From: Streptomyces aculeolatus
GTDB lineage: Bacteria; Actinomycetota; Actinomycetes; Streptomycetales; Streptomycetaceae
Assembly: GCF_020400605.1 (NCBI RefSeq)
Contig: NZ_JAINRD010000002.1
Coordinates: 62,001 to 126,000, forward strand
DNA length: 64,000 nt
Reading direction: 5' to 3'
The position numbers and the translations under genes are program-made. A model generated the notes under the pieces. It ran no database searches. It was not told the origin of the DNA and saw only the letters and a program-made list of their open reading frames with translations. How positions within the stretch are numbered: position 1 is the first letter of the stretch; the number at the start of each line of letters is the position of its first letter. Of the stretch, positions 21,877 through 30,585 are shown one piece after another.

Positions 21877-24517
21877 CGCGGTCGTGGTCGGAGCTGGCCC
21901 CAACGGGCTGGTGGCGGCCAACGTCCTGGCGGACGCCGGCTGGAGCGTGACCGTGCTGGAGGAGCAGCCGGTGCCCGGCGGGGCGGTGCGCCACGACCGG
22001 GGCGTGCACCCCGACTTCGTCAGCGACGTGTTCAGCTCCTTCTACCCGCTGGCCGCCGCCTCCCCGGTCCTCGCCCGGCTCGGGCTGGAGGAGTACGGGC
22101 TGCGCTGGAGCCACGCGCCCGGCGTGGTGGCCCACCCCCTCACCGACGGCCGGTGCGCCGTGCTCGGCCGGAGTCCCGGGACCACCGCCGACTCGCTCGA
22201 CGCGTTCGCCCCCGGCGACGGCGCCGCGTGGCGGCGCCTGTACGACCTGTGGGAGGGCGTCCGCCCCGATGTCCTGGAGGCGCTGTTCACCCCCTTCCCG
22301 CCCGTCCGGGCGACGGCGCGGCTGGCCGGCCGGCTCCGTGCGGCGGGCGCGCTGCGCCTGGCCCGCACGCTGGCGCTGCCCGTGCGGCGGCTCGGGGAGG
22401 AGGAGTTCGGCGGCGAGGGCGGGCGGATCCTGCTGGCGGGCAACGCGCTGCACGCCGACCTCCCGCCCGAGGCCGCGGGCAGCGGCGGGTTCGGCTGGCT
22501 GATGGCGATGCTGGGCCAGTCGTACGGCTTCCCCGTCCCGGTCGGCGGCTCCGGCGAGCTTGCCCGCGCGCTGGTCGCGCGGCTCGCCGCGCGGGGCGGC
22601 AGGGTGCTGTGCGGCCGGCGCGTGACGGAGGTCGTGGTCCGCGGCGGGCGGGCGGTCGGGGTGCGTACCGCGGACGGCGGGTCCGTGGGGGCGGCCCGCG
22701 CCGTGCTCGCCGACGTGTCGGCGCCCGCGCTGTACGGCGGGCTGGTCGCGGCCGAGCACCTGCCCGCCCAACTCCTCGCGGACGTACGCCGCTTCCAGTG
22801 GGACTTCGGCACGTTCAAGGTGGACTGGGCCCTCGACGGGCCGGTGCCCTGGCAGTGCGCGGGCGCGGTGGGCGCCGGCACCGTGCACCTGGCCGACGGC
22901 GTGGACGAGCTGACGCGGTTCGCCGCCCAGCTCGCCATGGACCGGGTGCCCGACCGGCCCTTCCTGCTCTTCGGCCAGATGACCACCTCGGACGCCACCC
23001 GTTCCCCCGCCGGCACCGAGTCCGCCTGGGCGTACACCCACCTTCCGCAGCGCATCCGGTCCGATGCGGGCGACGAAGGGCTCCGCGGCACCTGGAGCGG
23101 GCGTGAACAGGACGTCATGGCCGACCGCGTCGAGCGGCAGGTCGAGCGCTTTGCGCCGGGCTTCCGCGCCCTCGTACGGGCCCGCCGCGTCCTGGCGCCG
23201 CCGACGCTCCAGTCGCTCGACCGCAACCTGCACGGCGGCGCGATCAACGGCGGCACGGCGTCCATGCACCAGCAGCTCTTCTTCAGGCCGGGCCCGGGCG
23301 CCGGCCGCCCGGAGACCCCCGTGCCCGGCCTGTTCCTCGCCTCCGCGGGCGCCCACCCCGGCGGCGGCGTCCACGGCGCCCCGGGCGCCAACGCCGCGCG
23401 GGCCGCGCTGCGGCGCCGGACGCCGGCGGCGCTGACGGCCGTCCGGCGCCGCGCGGGCCGCGCTGCGGCGCCGGACGCCGGCGGCGCTGACGGCCGTCCA
23501 GCGCTTCCTCACAGGCCGCGACCGTACGGGGAGCAAAGGGCGCCCGGCGCGGGCGGCGGGCACCGCGGCGACGAGGAGGCAACGGTGAGGCCGACAGCCG
23601 CGGGCAGGACGGGCAGGACGGGCAGGACGGGCAGGACGGGCGGGCCGCGTGGGCGGAGTCCGCTGGCCGGCCGCACCGTCGTGATCACCGGGGCGGCCCG
23701 CGGCGTGGGCGCGGCCCTGGCCCGGGAACTGGCCGGCCGCGGCGCCCGTATCGCCCTCATCGGCCACGAGGGCGCGGCGCTGGAAGCGGTCGCGAACACC
23801 CTGCCGACGCCGTCGCTCGCCCTCGAAGCGGACGTCACGGACGCGGACGCGCTGCGGGACGCGGCGCGGGCGGTACGGGGCCGGCTGGGCCGGGCGTCGG
23901 TCGTGGTCGCCAACGCGGGCATCGCGCAGGCCGGGCCCTTCGAGACGGCGGACCTCGGATCGTGGCGCCGCGTCGTCGACGTGAACCTCACCGGCAGCGC
24001 ACACACGGCGGCCGTGTTCCAGCAGGATCTGCTGCTCACCCGCGGCTACTTCCTGCAGATCGCGTCGACCGCCGCCCTCACGGGCATGCCCCTGATGAGT
24101 GCCTACTGCGCCGCCAAGGCAGGTGCCGAGGCGTTCGCGCACGCCCTGCGCGCCGAGACGGCGCACCGCGGGATGGCGGTGGGCATCGCCTACCTCCACT
24201 GGATCGGCACGGACATGATCGACCAGCCGGACCAGGTGCCCGCCCTGCGTGAGGTACGCACCCTCCTCCCGCCCCCCGCCCGCCACGTCTCCGCCGCCCA
24301 CAAGGCCGCCACCCGCCTCGCGCGGGCGGTCGAGGACCGCCGTGCCGCCGTCTACGTTCCCCCGTGGGTACGCGTCATCCAGGCCGGGCGGGTCGCATGG
24401 CCGCCCCTGGTCGCGCGCCGGGCGCGGCTCCGCTTCGGCGACACGGGGGAGAGGACGATCGGGCAGACGGGCCCGCTGGGCCCCGGCGGCGCAGCCGACC
24501 CGCCGCCCGCCCGATGA
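21869..24517 (+). CDS. FAD-dependent desaturase-like oxidoreductase, fused by a duplication frameshift to a downstream SDR
   Basis: One open frame of 882 codons, but it is two genes. Residues 1-520 are a phytoene-dehydrogenase-like (COG1233) oxidoreductase: SDAVVVGAGPNGLVAANVLADAG, then PGGAVRHD near 32, and a C-terminal FAD block LFLASAGAHPGGGVHGAPG. Residues about 573-882 are a complete SDR. Between them is a 55-bp tandem duplication (23393-23502). Because 55 is not a multiple of three, it shifts the frame, skips the native stop and runs into the SDR. Removing one copy restores an end ...VQRFLTGRDRTGSK... whose TGA overlaps the SDR GTG. The catalytic parts are upstream of the shift, so activity may survive as a fusion. 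Confidence 0.8.
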   Translation: MSDAVVVGAGPNGLVAANVLADAGWSVTVLEEQPVPGGAVRHDRGVHPDFVSDVFSSFYPLAAASPVLARLGLEEYGLRWSHAPGVVAHPLTDGRCAVLGRSPGTTADSLDAFAPGDGAAWRRLYDLWEGVRPDVLEALFTPFPPVRATARLAGRLRAAGALRLARTLALPVRRLGEEEFGGEGGRILLAGNALHADLPPEAAGSGGFGWLMAMLGQSYGFPVPVGGSGELARALVARLAARGGRVLCGRRVTEVVVRGGRAVGVRTADGGSVGAARAVLADVSAPALYGGLVAAEHLPAQLLADVRRFQWDFGTFKVDWALDGPVPWQCAGAVGAGTVHLADGVDELTRFAAQLAMDRVPDRPFLLFGQMTTSDATRSPAGTESAWAYTHLPQRIRSDAGDEGLRGTWSGREQDVMADRVERQVERFAPGFRALVRARRVLAPPTLQSLDRNLHGGAINGGTASMHQQLFFRPGPGAGRPETPVPGLFLASAGAHPGGGVHGAPGANAARAALRRRTPAALTAVRRRAGRAAAPDAGGADGRPALPHRPRPYGEQRAPGAGGGHRGDEEATVRPTAAGRTGRTGRTGRTGGPRGRSPLAGRTVVITGAARGVGAALARELAGRGARIALIGHEGAALEAVANTLPTPSLALEADVTDADALRDAARAVRGRLGRASVVVANAGIAQAGPFETADLGSWRRVVDVNLTGSAHTAAVFQQDLLLTRGYFLQIASTAALTGMPLMSAYCAAKAGAEAFAHALRAETAHRGMAVGIAYLHWIGTDMIDQPDQVPALREVRTLLPPPARHVSAAHKAATRLARAVEDRRAAVYVPPWVRVIQAGRVAWPPLVARRARLRFGDTGERTIGQTGPLGPGGAADPPPAR
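23393..23502 (+). repeat. 55-bp tandem duplication, two copies
   Basis: Copy 1 is 23393-23447 and copy 2 is 23448-23502, each starting GCCGCGCGGGCCGCGCTGCG and ending GGCCGTCC(G/A)GC. They differ by a single base near the end. The unit covers the 3' part of the FAD oxidoreductase gene and shifts its frame by +1. Confidence 0.9.
23585..24517 (+). CDS. Short-chain dehydrogenase/reductase (native start inside the fused frame)
   Basis: Read from the GTG at 23585, this is 310 residues. It has the NAD(P)-binding motif TGAARGVG after LAGRTVVI, the acidic DVTDAD turn, the VANAG motif, a catalytic Ser in IASTAAL and the YxxxK pair in YCAAKAG. The first 15 residues after the start include a 9-bp DNA repeat giving GRTGRTGRTG. 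In the unduplicated ancestor the upstream stop TGA would overlap this GTG, so this was a separate coupled gene. The end PPWVRVIQAGRVAWPP is typical of classical SDRs that form membrane-associated dimers. The substrate is unknown, but pairing with the FAD enzyme suggests a lipid or terpenoid-like compound. Confidence 0.78.
   Translation: MRPTAAGRTGRTGRTGRTGGPRGRSPLAGRTVVITGAARGVGAALARELAGRGARIALIGHEGAALEAVANTLPTPSLALEADVTDADALRDAARAVRGRLGRASVVVANAGIAQAGPFETADLGSWRRVVDVNLTGSAHTAAVFQQDLLLTRGYFLQIASTAALTGMPLMSAYCAAKAGAEAFAHALRAETAHRGMAVGIAYLHWIGTDMIDQPDQVPALREVRTLLPPPARHVSAAHKAATRLARAVEDRRAAVYVPPWVRVIQAGRVAWPPLVARRARLRFGDTGERTIGQTGPLGPGGAADPPPAR
23602..23637 (+). repeat. Four tandem 9-bp units (GGGCAGGAC)
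   Basis: Four exact copies encode repeated Gly-Arg-Thr in the N-terminal leader of the SDR, before the first beta strand. The in-frame unit length makes copy-number change neutral for frame. Confidence 0.85.
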
Positions 24518-24623
24518 CCCCCCTCCGTTCCCGAGCCCCGGCCAAGGACGCCCGCCGGTGGGGGGCGGGGCCCGGGCCGGTTCCTCCGGAGTGCGGCTCA
24601 CCCGAGCGCAAGGCTCCTGCGCG

Positions 24624-26443
24624 TCACCGCTCCCCGTCGGCATCCCGGTTCTCGCGGCGGCCGCCGCCGGGGAGCATCTCCTGGACCTTGGACTTGACGC
24701 CCTGGCGGACCATGGCGGCGCGGTCGCTGTCGCCCTTGAGCACGGAGGCCGCGGCCGCCTCGATCTGGTCGAGGGAGGCATGCGGCGGGATGGGGGGCAC
24801 GGCCGGGTCGGTGCGGAAGTCGAGGACGTAGGGCCGGTCGGCGGACAGCGCCGTCTCCCAGGCGTCCTGCACCTGCTCCGGCTTCTCCACCCGCACGCCG
24901 CCCAGGCCGAGGGAGCGGGCGAAGTCCGCGTACCCGACGTCCGGCAGCGACTGGGAGGGCAGGAACTGGGGCGCGCCGTTCATGGCGCGCATCTCCCAGG
25001 TGACCTGGTTGAGGTCCTGGTTGTTGAACACCGCCACGATGAGCCGGGGGTCCTCCCAGTCCTGCTGGTACTTCTGGATCGTGATCAGCTCGGCGAGGCC
25101 GTTCATCTGCATCGCGCCGTCGCCGACCAGGGCGATCGCGGGGCGGTCGCCGTGGGCGAACTTCGCCCCGATCGCGTAGGGGACGCCCGGGCCCATGGTG
25201 GCCAGCGTGCCGGACAGCGATCCGCGCATGCCGTCGCGCAGCCGCAGGTGGCGGGCGTACCAGTTGGCGGCGGAGCCGGAGTCGGCGGTGAGGATGACGT
25301 CGTCCGGCAGCAGGCCGTTCAGGCAGTGCACCACGTACTCGGGGTTGACCGGGTCGGCCTCGACCGCGGCGCGCCGTTCCATGACCTCCCACCAGCGCGC
25401 GTTCTTCCGCTCGATGTCAGTACGCCAGCCGCCGTCCCCGGCCGGCCGCAGCTGCGGCGGAGCCGTTGCAGCGTCGCGCGCGCGTCGCCGACGAGGTTGA
25501 CCTCGAACGGATAGCGCAGGCCGACCATGTGCGGGTCGACGTCGATCTGCACCGCGCGCGCCTGGCCGAACTCGGGGAGGAACTGGGTGTAGGGAAAGCT
25601 GGAGCCGATGACCAGCAGGGTGTCGCAGTCCTGCATCAGCTCGTACGAGGGCCGCGTGCCCAGCAGGCCGATCGCACCGGTGACGTAGGGGAGTTCGTCG
25701 TCGAGTACGTCCTTGCCGAGGAGCGCCTTGGCCACGCCGGCCCCCAACCGGTCCGCGACCTCCATGACCTCCCGCCGGGCGCCGCGCGCGCCCTGGCCGA
25801 CGAGGACGGCGACCTTCTCGCCGGCGTTCAGCAGGTCCGCGGCACGCACGATGTCGTCCTCGGCCGGGACCGGCGCGTAGTGCGACATGTCCAGGCTGGA
25901 GGGCACCATCTTGAACGCGTGCCCGGGCGCGGAGTATGCGAGCTCCTGCACGTCGGCGGGGATGATGAGGGCGGTCACCGTGCGGCGGGCGATGGCGGTG
26001 CGCATGGCCCGGTCGAGGACGTTGGGCAGTTGCTCCGGGACGGTGACCATCTCGCAGAAGTCGGAGGCGACGTCCTTGTAGAGGCTGAGGAGGTCGACCT
26101 CCTGCTGGTAGGAGCCGCCCATGGCGCTGCGGTCGGTCTGGCCGACGAGGGCGACGACGGGCACGTGGTCGAGCTTGGCGTCGTACAGGCCGTTGAGGAG
26201 GTGGATCGCGCCGGGACCCGAGGTGGCCGCGCACACGCCGACCCGGCCGGAGAACTTGGCGTAGCCGACGGCCTGGAAGGCGGACATCTCCTCGTGCCGT
26301 GCCTGGATGAACCGCGGGTCGTTGCCGGCCCGGCCCCAGGCGGCGAGGAGGTCGTTGATGCCGTCACCGGGATAGGCGAAGACGTGCTCGACCTGCCACG
26401 CGCGCAGCCGTTCGAGGATGTGGTCGGAGACTCTGGTCGACAT
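24624..26443 (-). pseudogene. poxB: Pyruvate oxidase/dehydrogenase (ThDP-dependent, PoxB-like) with a single-base frameshift
   Basis: The N-terminal 355 codons run from the ATG at 26443 (VSDHILERLRAWQVEHVFAYPGDGINDLL; active-site Glu in ARHEEMSAFQAVGYAKF) through the central FAD/nucleotide domain (GQGARGARREVMEVADRLGAG). Near 25453-25462 the frame changes. The rest, starting LRPAGDGGWRTDIERKN and carrying the ThDP motif GDGAMQMNGLAEL...FNNQDLN, is in the next frame. Adding one C in CTCCGCCGCAG restores ...RLRPQLRPAG.... The complete enzyme would be about 605 residues, decarboxylating pyruvate to acetate and passing electrons to quinone at the membrane. It is either a recent frameshift mutation or a base-call error, because both halves are otherwise perfectly conserved. 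Confidence 0.85.
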
Positions 26444-26582
26444 GCTGCCGCCTTTCGGTCGTGCGGGAGGGGCCGGCGGCCGCCCTCGGCTGCGCGCCCG
26501 CGACGGGCGGGCAGGGGCGCGATGCGCGGCCGGACGCCGGTACTCGGCCGTGCGGGTGACGGCCGGGCCCCCGCCGCGGCTC

Positions 26583-26906
26583 TCAGTGCCCGAGCTTGCG
26601 CTTGAGCTGGGCCTTGTTCATGGACGAGCGGCCGCGGATGTTGCGGCGCCTGGCCTCCGCGTAGAGCTGGTCGTACGTGGGGCCGCCGGCGCCGGAGTGG
26701 GAGCGCAGGCCGCCCCGCCTGCCGGAGGAGATGTCCCGGGTGGAGGTACGGCTCGCGGTGCGCGCCTCGCCGGTGCGGGCCCGCTCCTTGTTCACCGTAC
26801 GGGCGGCGATCTCCTTCGCCCGCCCGGTGCCGGTGCCGCGCTTCTGCGCGCTGTCCTTGATGTGCCCGTACCGGCGTTCCCGTTTGCGGCTGGATCCGCT
26901 CGGCAT
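26583..26906 (-). CDS. Small SAP/Rho-N-like DNA-binding protein (annotated elsewhere as plasmid stabilisation protein)
   Basis: 107 residues from the ATG at 26906 with GAGGAGG upstream. It begins MPSGSSRKRERRYGHIKDSAQKRG, has the conserved EIAARTVNKERARTGEA and DISSGRRGGLRSHSGAGGPTYDQLYAEARRR, and ends in a helix-extended-loop-helix (GRSSMNKAQLKRKLGH) resembling Rho N-terminal/SAP domains. Such domains bind nucleic acid. The protein is very basic and widespread in Streptomyces; the 'plasmid stabilisation' label has no visible basis here. It is divergent from the LLM oxidoreductase. Confidence 0.8.
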   Translation of the reverse strand: MPSGSSRKRERRYGHIKDSAQKRGTGTGRAKEIAARTVNKERARTGEARTASRTSTRDISSGRRGGLRSHSGAGGPTYDQLYAEARRRNIRGRSSMNKAQLKRKLGH

Positions 26907-27018
26907 GGTGCCTCCTCGCGGCTCGTACGGTCGGATCACACTTCCGGGTGCCACGCCCGGGGCGGCGTCAAACGGGCCGGAGATGCCCTCCCCGCGGCTA
27001 CCGAGGAAACTGGACTCC

Positions 27019-27990
27019 ATGGTGCAAATCGGATACACGATGATGACCGAGCAGGCGGGACCGAGGGAACTGGTCGAGCACGTGGTCGGCGCCGAGGAAG
27101 CGGGGTTCGACTTCTCGGTCACCTCCGACCACTACTTTCCGTGGCTGCGCTCCCAGGGGCACAGCCCGTACGCCTGGAGCGTCCTCGGCGCCGCCGCGTA
27201 CGCGACCTCGCGTATCCCCCTCATGACCTACGTGACCTGCCCCCTCATGCGCTACCACCCCGCGGTCGTGGCGCAGAAGGCGGCGACGCTGCACCTGCTC
27301 GCCCAGGGCCGCTTCCGGCTCGGGCTTGGTGCGGGGGAGAACCTCAACGAGCACGTCGTGGGCCGCGGCTGGCCGAGCGCGGACGTCCGGCACGAGATGC
27401 TCGAGGAGGCGGTCGGCATCATCCGCGACCTCTTCGGCGGCGGCCACGTCACCCGGTACGGCAAGCACTTCTCCGTCGACTCCGCGCGCCTGTGGGACCT
27501 GCCCGACCGGCCCCCGCAGATCGGCATCGCGGTCTCGGGCGAGCAGTCCTGCGCGCTGGCCGGACGGCTCGCCGACCTCGTCATCGCCACGGAGCCCAGG
27601 GCCGCGCTGCTGGAGTCCTTCGACCGGCACGGCGGTGCGGGCAAGCCGCGCGTCGGGCAGTTGCCCGTCAGCTACGACCCGGACCGCGAGGCGGCGGTGG
27701 AGCGCGCGCACGACCAGTTCCGCTGGTTCGGCAGCGGCTGGAAGGTGAACGCGGAACTCCCCCACCCCGACTCGTTCGCCGGCGCCACCCAGTTCGTCAC
27801 CCGCGACGACGTCGCCGCGTCCATCCCGTGCGGCGCCGACCCGGCGGTGTTCGTCGAGGCCGTCCGGCCCTACGTGGAGGCCGGCTTCACGGAGGTGGCG
27901 CTCGTCCAGATCGGCGGCGAGGCGCAGCCGGCGTACCTGCGCTGGGCGTCGAAGACGCTCCTGCCGGCGCTCCGCGAGGAGTTCGGCTGA
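27019..27990 (+). CDS. LLM-class F420-dependent oxidoreductase
   Basis: 323 residues, a luciferase-like TIM barrel. Key blocks are MVQIGYTMMTEQAGPRELVE, FDFSVTSDHYFPWL, the family signature LHLLAQGRFRLGLGAGENLNEHV, and the C-terminal RPYVEAGFTEVALVQIGG. This subfamily (TIGR03557-like, related to F420-dependent glucose-6-phosphate dehydrogenase) uses the deazaflavin F420 made by actinobacteria. The ATG is preceded by GAGGA about 12 nt away. It stands alone between a divergent small gene and the molybdoenzyme. The substrate is unknown, but a role in redox stress is plausible given its neighbours. Confidence 0.88.
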   Translation: MVQIGYTMMTEQAGPRELVEHVVGAEEAGFDFSVTSDHYFPWLRSQGHSPYAWSVLGAAAYATSRIPLMTYVTCPLMRYHPAVVAQKAATLHLLAQGRFRLGLGAGENLNEHVVGRGWPSADVRHEMLEEAVGIIRDLFGGGHVTRYGKHFSVDSARLWDLPDRPPQIGIAVSGEQSCALAGRLADLVIATEPRAALLESFDRHGGAGKPRVGQLPVSYDPDREAAVERAHDQFRWFGSGWKVNAELPHPDSFAGATQFVTRDDVAASIPCGADPAVFVEAVRPYVEAGFTEVALVQIGGEAQPAYLRWASKTLLPALREEFG

Positions 27991-28136
27991 CGGGACCCGG
28001 GCCGCGCCCCCGGCCGCGGCACGCGGCCGGCGCGGTCCACCGGCGTGTGCTGAGCGGGGGCCGAGGTACCCGTGGTGCCGGCGAAGGTCGGCGGTGTCCC
28101 CGTGGACCGGCGGGACGGACAGGGCAGGGAGGCGTC

Positions 28137-30485
28137 ATGGCGGGCAGCAGGATCGAAGACGTGTGGGGCGTGCGTACTCCGTACGCCGCCGGCGTGAGGT
28201 GGCCGGAGCGGGTGGACCGGTTCCTGACGGTCGGCGAGGACCGGGTGGAGCACTGGGTGCCCTCCGCATGTGTGCTGTGCTCCAACGGGTGCGGCATGGA
28301 CGTGGCCGTCACCGGCGGCCGGATCGTGGGCGTACGGGGCCGTGCCGGGGACCGGATCAACCACGGCCGGCTCGGTCCCAAGAGCCTGTACGGCTGGCAG
28401 GCGAACCACGCCCCCGACCGGCTGACCGACCCCCTCGTCCGCCAGAGCGACGGCGAACTGCGGCCCACCGACTGGGACACCGCCATGGCCGCCGTGGCCG
28501 CCCGCTCCGCCCGGGTACTCGCCGACCACGGTCCCCGCGGGCTCGCGTTCTACACCTCCGGCCAGCTCTTCGCCGAGGAGTACTACACGCAGGCCGTCAT
28601 CGCCCGCGGCGGCATCGGCACCCCGCACCTGGACGGCAACACCCGGCTGTGCACCGCGACCGCGGAATGGGCGCTCATCGAGAGCTTCGGCTGCGACGGC
28701 AACCCCGGCTCGTACCGGGACGTCGACCTGTGCGACACCCTCTTCCTCGTCGGCCACAACGCGGCCGAGACGCAGACCGTCCTGTGGTCGAGGATGCTCG
28801 ACCGGCGGCGCGGCCCGGACGCACCCCGCCTGGTGGTGGCCGACCCGCGCGCCACCCCGACGGCCCGCGAGGCCGACGTCCACCTCGCGCTGCGCCCCGG
28901 CACCAACGTCGCGCTGCTGAACGCGCTGCTCCACGAACTGATCGCGAACGGCTGGACGGACGAGGACTTCCTCGCCTCCCACACCGTCGGCTACGACGCG
29001 CTGCGCACGGTCGTCGCGGACTGCCCGCCCGAGCGGGCGGCCGGCATCTGCGGGGTGGACGCGGCACTGATCCGCGAGGCCGCCGGGATCCTCGGCACCG
29101 GCCGGCGGCTGGTCTCCACCGTGCTGCAGGGCGTCTACCAGTCCCACCAGGCCACCGCCGCCGCCGTCCAGGTCAACAACATCCACCTGCTGCGCGGCAT
29201 GATCGGCCGGCCCGGCTGCACGGTCTTCCAGATGAACGGCCAGCCCACCGCGGAGAACACCCGCGAGACCGGCGCCGACGGCACCCTGCCGGCCTTCATG
29301 AACTGGCAGAACGAGGCACACGTGCGCCGCATCGCCGAAGCCTGGAACCTCGACGTGGAGAAGATCCCCCACCACGCGCCGCCCACCCACGCGATGGACA
29401 TCTTCCGCCGCTGTGAGGAGGGGGAGGTCAGGTTCCTGTGGGTGACCGGCACCAACCCGGCGGTCTCCCTGCCGGACCTGCACCGCATCCGGGCCGTGTA
29501 CGGGCAGGACCGGCTCTTCCTCGTCGTCTCCGACGCCTTCCGCACCGAGACCACCGAACTCGCCGACGTCGTCCTGCCCGCCGCCCTGTGGGGGGAGAAG
29601 ACCGGCTGCCACACCAACGCCGACCGCACCGTGCACCTCTCGACGCAGGCCGTCGACCCGCCCGGGCAGGCCCGCTCCGACTTCGCCATCCTCCTCGACT
29701 ACGCCCGCCGCATGGACCTCCGCGACCGCGACGGGCGCCCGCTGCCGCCCTGGACCGAACCCGAGGAAGCCTGGCGGGCGTTCACCGCACTGACCGCCGG
29801 CCGGCCGTGCGACCAGAGCGCGCTGACGTACGAGCGGCTCCGCGATGCCGACGGCATCCAGTGGCCGGTGACCGGTGCGGCCCCGGACGGCACCGAGCGC
29901 CTGTACGCCGACCACCGCTTCCCCACCCGGGCCGGCGTCTGCGAGGACTACGGCCACGACCTGGCCACCGGCGAGCAGCACGGGCCCGCCGAATACGCCG
30001 CCCACGACCCCGGCGGCCGCGCCTTCCTCAAGGCCGCGGCCTACGAGCCGCCGGAGGAGCCGGTCGACGACGACTACCCGCTGCACCTGACCACCGGCCG
30101 CCGGGTCCACCACTGGCACACCCGCACCAAGACCGCCCGCGTCCCCGAACTCGACGCGGCGGCACCGGAGGTGTGGGTCGAGCTGTGCCCCGACGACGCC
30201 CGGGCCCGGGGCATTCGCGACGGCGACCTCGTCCGCGTCACGTCCCGCCGCGGCGAGGTCGTGGCCCCGGCCCTGCTCACGGGCAGCCGCCCCGGCACCG
30301 TCTTCGTACCCTTCCACTACGGCTACTTCGACCTGCCCACCCCGCACCGCCGCACCCGCGCCGCCAACGAACTCACCCGCACCGCCTGGGACCCCGTCTC
30401 CAAACAGCCCCTGTTCAAGACCGCCGCGGTCCGCGTCGACAAGGCCGGCCCCCGGGCCGCACCCGTGGCCGGGGCCGGGACGTGA
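28137..30485 (+). CDS. Molybdopterin oxidoreductase (NasA/FdhF-like) lacking the fourth Fe-S cysteine
   Basis: 782 residues with AGGGAGGCGTC before the ATG. The N-terminal iron-sulfur motif is CVLCSNGCGMD (residues about 42-52). The usual fourth cysteine, in a motif like GxLCxKG, is replaced by Gly in NHGRLGPKSLYGWQ near 80. A probable molybdenum-ligand Cys is in GNTRLCTATAEW. The bis-MGD binding regions are present: VTGTNPAVSLPD, VLPAALWGEKTGCHTNADR, and the C-terminal domain with LHLTTGRRVHHWHTRTKT and VRVTSRRGEVVAPA. It would be a cytoplasmic single-subunit enzyme of the nitrate reductase/formate dehydrogenase superfamily. No Tat signal and no partner subunits are present. The substrate cannot be assigned. 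Confidence 0.85.
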   Translation: MAGSRIEDVWGVRTPYAAGVRWPERVDRFLTVGEDRVEHWVPSACVLCSNGCGMDVAVTGGRIVGVRGRAGDRINHGRLGPKSLYGWQANHAPDRLTDPLVRQSDGELRPTDWDTAMAAVAARSARVLADHGPRGLAFYTSGQLFAEEYYTQAVIARGGIGTPHLDGNTRLCTATAEWALIESFGCDGNPGSYRDVDLCDTLFLVGHNAAETQTVLWSRMLDRRRGPDAPRLVVADPRATPTAREADVHLALRPGTNVALLNALLHELIANGWTDEDFLASHTVGYDALRTVVADCPPERAAGICGVDAALIREAAGILGTGRRLVSTVLQGVYQSHQATAAAVQVNNIHLLRGMIGRPGCTVFQMNGQPTAENTRETGADGTLPAFMNWQNEAHVRRIAEAWNLDVEKIPHHAPPTHAMDIFRRCEEGEVRFLWVTGTNPAVSLPDLHRIRAVYGQDRLFLVVSDAFRTETTELADVVLPAALWGEKTGCHTNADRTVHLSTQAVDPPGQARSDFAILLDYARRMDLRDRDGRPLPPWTEPEEAWRAFTALTAGRPCDQSALTYERLRDADGIQWPVTGAAPDGTERLYADHRFPTRAGVCEDYGHDLATGEQHGPAEYAAHDPGGRAFLKAAAYEPPEEPVDDDYPLHLTTGRRVHHWHTRTKTARVPELDAAAPEVWVELCPDDARARGIRDGDLVRVTSRRGEVVAPALLTGSRPGTVFVPFHYGYFDLPTPHRRTRAANELTRTAWDPVSKQPLFKTAAVRVDKAGPRAAPVAGAGT

Positions 30486-30585
30486 ACCGGCGCGGTGTCT
30501 TCGCACGTGGCGCCCCTGTGGGTGACTGAGTACGCTACGGCCGACCATCACGGGCAGGGAAACGGGCTGAGAGCGGGGGACGTCG

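Noticed and set aside
20494-24781. Large minus-strand frames opposite the SRPBCC/FAD/SDR genes.
   Set aside because: Their translations are Arg/Pro/Ala/Gly-rich with no motifs, whereas the plus strand carries recognisable enzymes.
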